64,000 nucleotides of DNA from an uncultured Halomonas sp. (lineage in GTDB: Bacteria > Pseudomonadota > Gammaproteobacteria > Pseudomonadales > Halomonadaceae). Made by a program: the position numbers and the translations under genes. The notes under the pieces are model-generated. The model worked only from the letters and a program-made list of their open reading frames with translations, made no database searches and was not told the origin of the DNA. The DNA lies in the NCBI RefSeq assembly GCF_947500835.1, contig NZ_CANMTQ010000006.1, forward strand, positions 124,001-188,000. Direction: 5' to 3'. Position 1 is the first letter of the stretch. The number at the start of each line of letters is the position of its first letter. Shown here piece by piece: positions 55,961 to 64,000 of this stretch.

Positions 55961-56434
55961 TCAGTCACGGCGCGTAAGGCGTTCGATGCGTTCCAGCCAA
56001 TCGCCAAGGCGACCCTGAGCCAGACCCTCTTCAAGACCATCGAGCAGATTCTTGACCATGAGGCCAAGCTCAGTGTCGCCTTCGATTATCAGACGGCGCT
56101 GAAAAAACAGGCTATCCGGGTCCTCGCGACGAGTCGCCAGGCACAGGAATTCACGCCAGCCGCCTCGGATGCAGGCTTCCCCTGGGCCCTCTACCAGCAC
56201 CAGGCGACGATGCCGGTGGCTCAGCGTCAGGTTCACGCCCAGATCCTTGATACTTAGAGACAGATGACGCCCTTCCAGCGCATCGAATTCCCCTTCCTCG
56301 AGGGGGCCGGCAAACGCATGATTGAGCGGCGGCTCCACCAAGCGGCGCTTGACCGCCAAGGGAAGACGCGGGTCGAGGGCGCGAATCAACCGCGCCGGAG
56401 AAGGAGGCAACAAGGACAACGATGGCAATGACAT
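55961..56434 (-). CDS. ubiT: Anaerobic ubiquinone accessory protein UbiT (SCP2 domain)
   Basis: A 157-residue lipid-binding protein of the SCP2 family. Features: PLAVKRRLVEPPLNHAFAG, LSIKDLGVNLTLSHRHRRLV, REDPDSLFFQRRLIIEGDTE (a hallmark of UbiT) and GLMVKNLLDGLE. It is thought to present quinone intermediates to UbiU-UbiV. It is convergent to ubiUV, unlike many genomes where the genes are together, and has its own FNR/ANR-type promoter. Confidence 0.92.
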   Translation of the reverse strand: MSLPSLSLLPPSPARLIRALDPRLPLAVKRRLVEPPLNHAFAGPLEEGEFDALEGRHLSLSIKDLGVNLTLSHRHRRLVLVEGPGEACIRGGWREFLCLATRREDPDSLFFQRRLIIEGDTELGLMVKNLLDGLEEGLAQGRLGDWLERIERLTRRD

Positions 56435-56504
56435 GGCATATCCAGGGTTCTTGCTTGGTAGAAAGGCTAGCTCGATAAAAAAGCTGGCGCGTTAGGCAAA
56501 CCAC

Positions 56505-56510
56505 ATCCTA
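56505..56510 (-). promoter_or_regulatory. -10 element of ubiT
   Basis: TAGGAT on the minus strand (56510-56505), placing the start near 56498, about 64 nt before the ATG. Confidence 0.5.
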
Positions 56511-56532
56511 ACGGCTGTCTCGAGCCCGAACC

Positions 56533-56546
56533 CTGATGTGCGTCAA
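56533..56546. promoter_or_regulatory. FNR/ANR box of ubiT
   Basis: On the minus strand TTGAC-GCAC-ATCAG matches TTGAT-N4-ATCAA at 8 of 10 positions. Its centre (56539.5) lies exactly 41.5 bp upstream of the start predicted from the TAGGAT -10. Confidence 0.65.
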
Positions 56547-56571
56547 GTTAGCCATTGCGCAAGCCAAGAAA

Positions 56572-56592
56572 ACGGGGCGCTCAGCGCCCCGT
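56572..56592 (-). terminator. Terminator of the pyruvate kinase operon
   Basis: ACGGGGCGC-TGA-GCGCCCCGT on the minus strand, followed by TTTTCTTGG. Confidence 0.85.
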
Positions 56593-56621
56593 CGTTTCCT
56601 CAAGACCGCTCTTGCAGTCTG

Positions 56622-58076
56622 TCAGGCCTGCAGGATCTTCATGGTATTGGTGCCACCGTGGGCATTCATGTGATCGCCCCGGGTCAGGATCACTTCGTCG
56701 CCCTGGCTGACCAACCCATGCTTCTCGAGCAGTTCCAGCGCCCGGGCGTCCAGTTCGTCCGCCGCCATGTCGCTGGTATCGAAGGGCAATGACACCACGC
56801 CCCGATACAAGGCCATGCGTCGCTGAGCGATGGGGTTGTGGGCCAGGCCGACGATGGGCAGCCCGGAGCGAATGCGCGAGGCGATCAGCGGGGTGTAACC
56901 GCTGGATGTCATGCTGGCGATGGCGGCGACCCCGGTCAGGTGGTTGGCGGCATACATGGCCGATAGCGCTACGGTCTCGTCGATACGCGAGAAGCCTTCA
57001 TGAATGCGATGACCGGACTCCTGGGCGGCACGTTCGCGCTCCGCGCCCAGGCACAGGCGCTTCATGGCCTCGATGGTTTCCACGGGATAGTCGCCGGCAG
57101 CGGTTTCGGCGGAAAGCATCACCGCGTCGGTGCCATCGAGCACCGCGTTTGCGACATCGAACACCTCCGCCCGGGTCGGCAACGGCGAGGTGATCATCGA
57201 CTCCATCATCTGGGTGGCGGTGATGACCGCGCGATTGAGGGTCCTGGCACGCTGGATGATACGCTTCTGGATACCGATCAGTTGGGCGTCGCCAATCTCT
57301 ACGCCAAGGTCGCCCCGGGCCACCATCACCGCCTCGGAGGCGCGGATGATGTCGTCCAGGGTCTGCTCGTCGCCTACCGCTTCGGCCCGCTCGATCTTGG
57401 CCACCAGGCCGATATCCTTGCCGTCTTCACCGAGCAGTTCCCGGGCCAGCTGCATGTCCGCCGCATTGCGCGGAAAAGAGACCGCCAGATAATCGACGCC
57501 AATGTCGATGGCGGTCTTGAGGTCTTCCCGATCCTTGTCGGTCAGCGCCGCCGCCGAAAGCCCGCCGCCCTGCTTGTTGATGCCCTTGTTGTTGGAAAGC
57601 TTGCCGCCGACTCGCACGGTGGTATGCACTCGGGGATGCTCGACCTTGTCCACCACCAGTTCCAGACGACCGTCATCGAGCAGCAGCACGTCGCCAGCAG
57701 AGACATCCTCCGCCAGGGTCTTGTAATCGCAGCCCACCTGCTTCGCGTTGCCGGCGTCCCGCTCCAGGGACATGTCGATGATGAACGACTGGCCTTCCTC
57801 GAGTTCCACCGCCCCTTCGGCGAAACGTGCGATACGAATCTTGGGCCCTTGCAGATCGCCCAGGACGGCCACGGTACGGCCATGGCGCTCCGCCGCGTCG
57901 CGAACCGCCAGCAGGCGCTTGCGATGATCCTCGGGGCTGCCGTGGGAGAAGTTGAGCCGCACCACGTCGACGCCACCCTTGATCAGGGCGTCGAGCACAC
58001 CGTCGCGGTCGCTGGCAGGCCCCAGGGTGGCGACGATCTTGGTACGACGAATGGGAGCATGCGGCAGTTGATTCAT
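56622..58076 (-). CDS. pyk: Pyruvate kinase (type II, PykA-like)
   Basis: A 484-residue glycolytic enzyme. Motifs: [47 protein letters not shown], the catalytic Lys in [24 protein letters not shown] and the K+/Mg2+ site ATQMMESMI. The C-terminal domain is complete. Its start overlaps the glycerate kinase stop (ATGA), so glycerate-derived 2-phosphoglycerate and pyruvate formation are co-regulated. E. coli PykA is about 480 residues. Confidence 0.95.
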   Translation of the reverse strand: MNQLPHAPIRRTKIVATLGPASDRDGVLDALIKGGVDVVRLNFSHGSPEDHRKRLLAVRDAAERHGRTVAVLGDLQGPKIRIARFAEGAVELEEGQSFIIDMSLERDAGNAKQVGCDYKTLAEDVSAGDVLLLDDGRLELVVDKVEHPRVHTTVRVGGKLSNNKGINKQGGGLSAAALTDKDREDLKTAIDIGVDYLAVSFPRNAADMQLARELLGEDGKDIGLVAKIERAEAVGDEQTLDDIIRASEAVMVARGDLGVEIGDAQLIGIQKRIIQRARTLNRAVITATQMMESMITSPLPTRAEVFDVANAVLDGTDAVMLSAETAAGDYPVETIEAMKRLCLGAERERAAQESGHRIHEGFSRIDETVALSAMYAANHLTGVAAIASMTSSGYTPLIASRIRSGLPIVGLAHNPIAQRRMALYRGVVSLPFDTSDMAADELDARALELLEKHGLVSQGDEVILTRGDHMNAHGGTNTMKILQA

Positions 58077-59374
58077 GAAGTCCTCGGTAGCACCAGAATG
58101 GCGCGAAAATCGTTGACGTTGGTACGGGTCGGGCCGGTCACGATCAGCTCATCGAGCGCGTCGAAGAAGCTGTAGGCGTCGTTGCGCTCCAGATAATCCG
58201 TTGCCGACAGCTGAGCGTCCTGGGCGCGCTGCCAGGTGTCCGGGCCGATCAAAGCCCCCGCATTGTCCTCGGAGCCGTCGATGCCATCGGTGTCGATGGC
58301 AAGTGCATGGATGCCTTCCGCGCCTTCGAGTGCAGCGAACATGCCTAGCAGGTATTCGACGTTGCGACCGCCCCGGCCATCACCGCGTACGGTAACACTG
58401 GTCTCGCCGCCGGACAGAATCAAGAGCGGACGCCTAAATTCGTCTCGTGCCGCCAACGCCATTGCCGCATGTTCACCTCCCAGCTCTCGGGCCTCGCCTT
58501 CCAGGTCGTCGCCCAACAGGCGTACTTCCATCCCGGCGGCTTCGGCCTCATGACGTGCCGCTTCCAGGGCCTCCGCCGCCCGCGCCAGCACCACCGCCTC
58601 GTCCCGGGCGAAACCGGCATCGTCGCGGCGCGGCGCGGTATCGTCACTCTCCAGATGCCGGCGCACCTGCTCGGGTATTTCGATACCGCGGGCATCGAGG
58701 ATGGCCAGGGCATCGCCGGGTGTGGAGTCGTCCGGCAGTGTCGGGCCTGAGGCGATGAGGGTGGGCTCGTCGCCGGGCACGTCGGAGATGAGATAGGTCA
58801 CCACCCGGGCCGGATGCGCGGCGGCGGCCAGGCGACCACCCTTGATGGCCGACAGGTGCCGGCGGACGGTGTTGATCTCGCTGATTGGGGCGCCACAACG
58901 CAGCAACTCCTTCGAGAGTGCTTGCTTCTGCGCCAAAGTCAGGCCTGGCGCCGGTAGCGTCATCAGCGCCGAACCGCCGCCGGAGACCAGGGCGATGACC
59001 AGATCGTCCTCACCCAACGGCGCGACCGCCTCCAGCATGCGCTTGGCCGCCTGTTCGCCGAGTTCATCCGGCATGGGGTGCGAGGCTTCCAGCACTTCGA
59101 TACGCTGACAGGTCTCGCCATGGCCGTAGCGGGTCACCACCAGCCCGGAGAGTTCCGCCTGAGGATTCTTCGCATCCCAGGCACCCTCCAACGCCTTGGC
59201 CATGGCCGCGGCGGCCTTGCCCGCACCCACCACCACGGTACGCCCCCTGGGCGGCTCGGGCAGCTGGTCCGGCAGAAGATTATCGGGATGCACGGCGGCA
59301 ATCGCCGTATAGGCGAGGCGCGTCAACCAGTCTCGCGCCGCATCACGATCGTCAAGAGAAACATTGGTGCTCAT
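58073..59374 (-). CDS. Glycerate 2-kinase, TtuD/GckA (MOFRL) family
   Basis: A 433-residue kinase. N-terminal Rossmann-like domain with [18 protein letters not shown] and [20 protein letters not shown]-terminal MOFRL domain with [38 protein letters not shown] and [13 protein letters not shown]. Older annotation calls this family hydroxypyruvate reductase (ttuD), but it phosphorylates D-glycerate to 2-phosphoglycerate. It is translationally coupled to pyk. Confidence 0.9.
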   Translation of the reverse strand: MSTNVSLDDRDAARDWLTRLAYTAIAAVHPDNLLPDQLPEPPRGRTVVVGAGKAAAAMAKALEGAWDAKNPQAELSGLVVTRYGHGETCQRIEVLEASHPMPDELGEQAAKRMLEAVAPLGEDDLVIALVSGGGSALMTLPAPGLTLAQKQALSKELLRCGAPISEINTVRRHLSAIKGGRLAAAAHPARVVTYLISDVPGDEPTLIASGPTLPDDSTPGDALAILDARGIEIPEQVRRHLESDDTAPRRDDAGFARDEAVVLARAAEALEAARHEAEAAGMEVRLLGDDLEGEARELGGEHAAMALAARDEFRRPLLILSGGETSVTVRGDGRGGRNVEYLLGMFAALEGAEGIHALAIDTDGIDGSEDNAGALIGPDTWQRAQDAQLSATDYLERNDAYSFFDALDELIVTGPTRTNVNDFRAILVLPRTS

Positions 59375-59413
59375 GGCGCCACCTCTTTTTGATCTACAAG
59401 TAGCCTACAAAAA

Positions 59414-59443
59414 ACCGGCGGACGCGCAATAGCGGCCGCCGGT
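59414..59443 (-). terminator. Terminator between glxR and glycerate kinase
   Basis: On the minus strand ACCGGCGG and CCGCCGGT bracket a 14-nt inner hairpin region and are followed by TTTTTT. It separates glxR from the kinase-pyk unit. Confidence 0.75.
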
Positions 59444-59472
59444 CGTTAAAGCACACGGGTCGTTCGCGCTGC

Positions 59473-60360
59473 TTACTGGCTGACCTCGTGATCCGCCAGC
59501 TTCTCCAGCACCTTCAATATCCCCGAATGATCCCACTCGGCGCCGCCATTGGCCACGCAGGCCTGTAGCAACTGCTGGGCGTTGGCGGTTCCAGGAAGTG
59601 CCAGATCCAGGGTGCGTGCCCCTTCCAGGGCCAGGTTCAGGTCTTTCTGATGCAACTTGACCTTGAAGCCCGGCTCGAAGTTGCGCTGAATCATGCGTTC
59701 GCCGTGCACGTCGAGAATCTTCGACTGGGCCAGGCCGCCGAGCAAGGATTCACGCACCTTGGCGACATCCGCGCCGGCCTTGGAGGCGAACAGCAGGCCT
59801 TCGGCAACGGCTTCGATGGTCAGGGCGACGACGATCTGGTTGGCGACCTTGCAGGTCTGGCCGGCGCCATTCTCGCCGATCAGGGTGATGGTCTTGCCCA
59901 TCACCTCGAGCACCGGCTTGGCGCGGTCGAAGGCATCCTGACTGGCGCCGACCATGATGGTGAGCGCTGCATTGATGGCGCCGCCTTCGCCGCCGGAAAC
60001 CGGTGCGTCGACGTAGTCGCCGCCGGCATCCTTGATGCGCTTGGCGAATTCCTGGGTGGGAATCGGCGCAATGGAGCTCATGTCGATGACCAGCGCGCCC
60101 TTCTGCAGGCCATGGATGACGCCGTCGTCGCCGAACAGCACATGCTCCACATCCGGGGTATCCGGCACCATGGTGATGATGATCTCGGACTGCTCGGCGA
60201 CCGCCTTGGGATCGTCGAGTTCCTTCATGCCCTTGTCCGCCAGTTCGCTGGCCAGGGGCTTGTCGCGCTTGACGGTCACCAGCTCATGGCCGGCGTCCAG
60301 AAGATGCCCTGCCATGGGGCGGCCCATGATACCCAGGCCAATGAATCCGATCTTGCTCAT
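59473..60360 (-). CDS. glxR: Tartronate semialdehyde reductase (2-hydroxy-3-oxopropionate reductase)
   Basis: A 295-residue beta-hydroxyacid dehydrogenase. NAD(P) motif GFIGLGIMGRPMAGHL, substrate-binding DAPVSGGEGGA, and catalytic Lys in GAGQTCKVANQIVVA. It reduces tartronate semialdehyde made by Gcl (or via Hyi) to D-glycerate. It follows hyi by 34 nt in a gcl-hyi-glxR order typical of glyoxylate operons; GarR from the glucarate pathway is the alternative, disfavoured by context. Confidence 0.93.
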   Translation of the reverse strand: MSKIGFIGLGIMGRPMAGHLLDAGHELVTVKRDKPLASELADKGMKELDDPKAVAEQSEIIITMVPDTPDVEHVLFGDDGVIHGLQKGALVIDMSSIAPIPTQEFAKRIKDAGGDYVDAPVSGGEGGAINAALTIMVGASQDAFDRAKPVLEVMGKTITLIGENGAGQTCKVANQIVVALTIEAVAEGLLFASKAGADVAKVRESLLGGLAQSKILDVHGERMIQRNFEPGFKVKLHQKDLNLALEGARTLDLALPGTANAQQLLQACVANGGAEWDHSGILKVLEKLADHEVSQ

Positions 60361-60394
60361 GTCGTTCTCCTACTCGATTAGTGTGTCACGGAAC

Positions 60395-61171
60395 TCAACG
60401 GATGCCGTCGAGCCAACCCAACCCTTCCTTGGTACCGGCAGCGGGCTTGTACTCGCAGCCGATCCAGCCCGCGTAACCAAGGCGATCGAGATGCTCGAAC
60501 AGGAACGGGTAGTTGATCTCACCGGTACCGGGCTCATGACGACCGGGGTTGTCCGCCAGCTGCACGTGGGCAATACGATCAAAGTGCTTCTCGATGGTAG
60601 GGGCGAGATCGCCTTCCATGATCTGCATATGATAGATGTCGTACTGCAGCTTCAGATTGTTCGAGCCTACCTCGTCGAACAGCGCCAGGGCCTGCTCGCT
60701 GTAGTTGAGAAAGAAGCCGGGAATATCGCGGGTGTTGATCGGCTCGGCGATCAGCAGGATGCCCACCTGCTCGAGCTTGTCCGCAGCGAAGCGTAGATTG
60801 TACGCCAGGGTCTTGTGGGCATCCGCGTCGCTGACGCTCTCGGGCTTGATGCCCGCCAGGCAGTTGACCTGCTTGCAGTCCAGCGCCTTGGCGTACTCGA
60901 TGGCCTTGTCGACACCGCTGCGAAACTCCTCGATCCGGCTCGGATCGCAGGCGATACCACGATCGCCGCCGCCCCAATCCCCCGCGGGCAGATTGAACAG
61001 CACCTGGGTCAGGCCATTGTCCTTCAAGCGCTTTTTGATCTCGTCGGCGCTGTTGTCATAAGGAAAGAGGTATTCGACTCCCTTGAATCCGGCCTCGGCG
61101 GCGGCATCGAAACGGTCGAGGAAGTCCTCCTCGGTGAACAGCATACTGAGATTGGCAGCAAACTTGGGCAT
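60395..61171 (-). CDS. hyi: Hydroxypyruvate isomerase
   Basis: A 258-residue TIM-barrel isomerase. Motifs: MPKFAANLSMLFTEEDFLDR, GVEYLFPYD, the metal-binding Glu in LLIAEPINTRDIPGFFL, LQYDIYHMQIMEGDL and HVQLADNPGRHEPGTGEINY. It interconverts hydroxypyruvate and tartronate semialdehyde. It lies between gcl (75 nt away) and glxR. Confidence 0.94.
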   Translation of the reverse strand: MPKFAANLSMLFTEEDFLDRFDAAAEAGFKGVEYLFPYDNSADEIKKRLKDNGLTQVLFNLPAGDWGGGDRGIACDPSRIEEFRSGVDKAIEYAKALDCKQVNCLAGIKPESVSDADAHKTLAYNLRFAADKLEQVGILLIAEPINTRDIPGFFLNYSEQALALFDEVGSNNLKLQYDIYHMQIMEGDLAPTIEKHFDRIAHVQLADNPGRHEPGTGEINYPFLFEHLDRLGYAGWIGCEYKPAAGTKEGLGWLDGIR

Positions 61172-61246
61172 CTTGGTCTCCTTTTATAATTTAGCTATCG
61201 AGTATCGTAGTCCGACACTGGCTTGACCAGCGCCAAAGCACTCGAG

Positions 61247-63034
<1,788 letters not shown>

Positions 63035-63104
63035 GACGGCTTCTCCTGAAGAGATATAAGAATTGTTCTTACCTTCAAGTTATGCATTGCCACACGATCT
63101 GTCA

Positions 63105-63135
63105 ATATTTTATGGAAATCATTTCCATAAAATAT
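63105..63135. promoter_or_regulatory. 31-bp palindrome with exact IclR-type operator upstream of gcl
   Basis: Perfect 15-bp arms around one central C. Its core TGGAAATCATTTCCA (63113-63127) equals the E. coli IclR consensus TGGAAATNATTTCCA. It lies about 80 nt before the gcl start. AllR, the glyoxylate-responsive repressor of gcl in E. coli, is an IclR-family protein, so a family repressor probably acts here. No regulator gene is in the window. Confidence 0.85.
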
Positions 63136-63141
63136 ATTACG

Positions 63142-63170
63142 TTCTTGGAAGTCATGTTTCGAACCAAGAA
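63142..63170. promoter_or_regulatory. Second inverted repeat upstream of gcl
   Basis: TTCTTGG (63142-63148) and CCAAGAA (63164-63170) with 15 nt between, 7 bp beyond the IclR-type palindrome. It may be a further regulator site; the rest of 63050-63250 is AT-rich without a gene. Confidence 0.35.
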
Positions 63171-63259
63171 GTTAGACTTAAATAGCCGCAAAATGAACGA
63201 TTTCTCCGAGAAATAGCTCTTAATATCTCCTTTTTAAAGATTTTACTACCAGCCACAAA

Positions 63260-63286
63260 AAAGCCGGCGAGGTTATCGCCGGCTTT
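63260..63286 (-). terminator. Terminator after allE
   Basis: AAAGCCGGCGA and its complement (11-bp arms) with a 5-nt loop; minus-strand T-run follows. Confidence 0.85.
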
Positions 63287-63316
63287 GTTCAGTGGAAAAG
63301 TTATCCATCAATACGT

Positions 63317-64000
63317 TCAACGTCCACGATAGGCGGGGGACGCATTGAGCTTGGGATGACGGTTGACGTCCTTGTACAGCAGGTAGCGGAACGGCCCCGG
63401 CCCGCCGGCATAGCAGGCCTGGGGGCAAAAGGCGCGCAGCCACATGAAGTCGCCGGCTTCCACCTCGACCCAATCCTGGTTCAGGTGATAGACCGCCTTG
63501 CCTTCAAGCACGTACAGGCCATGCTCCATGATGTGGGTTTCATCGAAGGGAATGACGCCGCCGGGCTGGAAGGTGACGATGGTCACGTGCATGTCGTGGC
63601 GCAGGTCCGTCGGATCGACGAAACGGGTGGTGGCCCAGGCGCCGTCGGTATCCGGCATCGGCGTCGGCGCGATGTCGTTCTCGTTGGTGACGAAGGCCTC
63701 CGGCGGCTCGATGCCGTCGACAAATTCATAGGCCTTGCGAATCCAGTGAAAGCGCACCGGCGCGTCGCCATCGTTGCTCACTCGCCAGTCGCTTCCCGGC
63801 GGGATGAAGGCGTAGCCGCCAGGATGCATGATGTATTTTTCTCCGGCCAGCATCAGGGTCAGCTCGCCTTCCACTATGAAAAGTACCGCCTCGGCGCCGG
63901 CGTCCGGCTCCGGCTTGTCGCTGCCACCGCCGGGCTCGACCTCCATGATGTATTGGGAGAACGTCTCTGCGAAGCCGGACAGTGGGCGCGCCAGCACCCA
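63317..64000 (-). CDS. allE: (S)-ureidoglycine aminohydrolase, partial at window end
   Basis: 228 C-terminal codons; the N-terminal part lies beyond the window, judging from the 261-residue E. coli protein. It is a bicupin: cupin 1 has FIVEGELTLMLAGEKYIMHP and GGYAFIPPGSDW, and cupin 2 carries the Mn2+ ligands in ETHIMEHGLYVLEG and QACYAGG. It releases ammonia from ureidoglycine in allantoin breakdown, giving ureidoglycolate and then glyoxylate for Gcl. It is on the same strand as gcl but behind a terminator. Confidence 0.9.
   Translation of the reverse strand, partial: WVLARPLSGFAETFSQYIMEVEPGGGSDKPEPDAGAEAVLFIVEGELTLMLAGEKYIMHPGGYAFIPPGSDWRVSNDGDAPVRFHWIRKAYEFVDGIEPPEAFVTNENDIAPTPMPDTDGAWATTRFVDPTDLRHDMHVTIVTFQPGGVIPFDETHIMEHGLYVLEGKAVYHLNQDWVEVEAGDFMWLRAFCPQACYAGGPGPFRYLLYKDVNRHPKLNASPAYRGR

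Noticed and set aside
57000..58175. 391-codon plus-strand open frame over pyk
   Set aside because: Antisense shadow of pyruvate kinase without any recognisable domain.

Overview
The window looks like chromosomal DNA of a moderately GC-rich gammaproteobacterium, most likely a member of the Halomonadaceae (Halomonas or a close relative). This is inferred from gene content: TRAP, NhaC, AGCS and Amt transporters typical of salt-adapted bacteria, PHB metabolism (phaZ-like depolymerase, 3-hydroxybutyrate dehydrogenase), Pseudomonas-like neighbourhoods (thiS-thiG-trmB, xseB-ispA-dxs, ubiK/glnK/amtB, finR/fpr) and ubiUV/ubiT for anaerobic ubiquinone synthesis. No rRNA, tRNA, CRISPR array, phage or plasmid gene was seen. 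About 90% is coding, mostly housekeeping genes.

Layout. 1-3.0 kb: start of an ABC-F ATPase, a TIGR02444 protein and TRAP permeases dctQM; the TRAP binding protein faces them convergently at 3.1-4.1 kb. 4.3-8.3 kb: FKBP isomerase, a circularly permuted PHB depolymerase, a SCO1-like pair and an AEC permease. 8.35-8.66 kb: a non-coding stretch holding a Fur-box promoter and a PrrF/RyhB-like small RNA with decayed tandem copies of its 3' part. 8.7-23.2 kb: LysR/EamA pair, trmB-thiG-thiS, AGCS symporter, malate synthase G, hydrolases, a HisC-like aminotransferase, a cation exchanger and yifB.

23.3-29.3 kb is the most unusual region: three tandem PotD/NspS-like periplasmic polyamine-binding genes upstream of one Cache-HAMP-GGDEF-EAL protein, all on the minus strand. 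This resembles the NspS-MbaA polyamine-to-c-di-GMP pathway of Vibrio cholerae, but with the sensor gene triplicated. The first copy carries an in-frame TGA exactly at the Trp codon of the ligand-binding NW-x-DY motif. The cluster sits between yifB and ubiK-glnK-amtB, which are close neighbours in pseudomonads.

29.6-49.6 kb: ubiK, glnK-amtB-glnB nitrogen genes, fpr/finR, a chemoreceptor, 3-hydroxybutyrate dehydrogenase, spermidine synthase, hemE, ribA, a NhaC antiporter, djlA and the dxs-ispA-xseB isoprenoid operon. 49.7-56.6 kb: serA, an EEP-family protein, a D-amino-acid-deaminase-like enzyme, ubiUV and convergent ubiT. ubiUV and ubiT each have an FNR/ANR-type box centred exactly 41.5 bp upstream of a start predicted from the adjacent -10. 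Two copies of an IS5-like MITE lie at 49.74 and 55.80 kb; the second supplies the CTAA duplication that contains the ubiV stop codon.

56.6-64.0 kb is a glyoxylate/glycerate module (gcl, hyi, glxR, glycerate kinase, pyruvate kinase) and a partial allE, which takes allantoin/glyoxylate carbon to pyruvate. A 31-bp perfect palindrome upstream of gcl contains an exact match to the IclR consensus operator.
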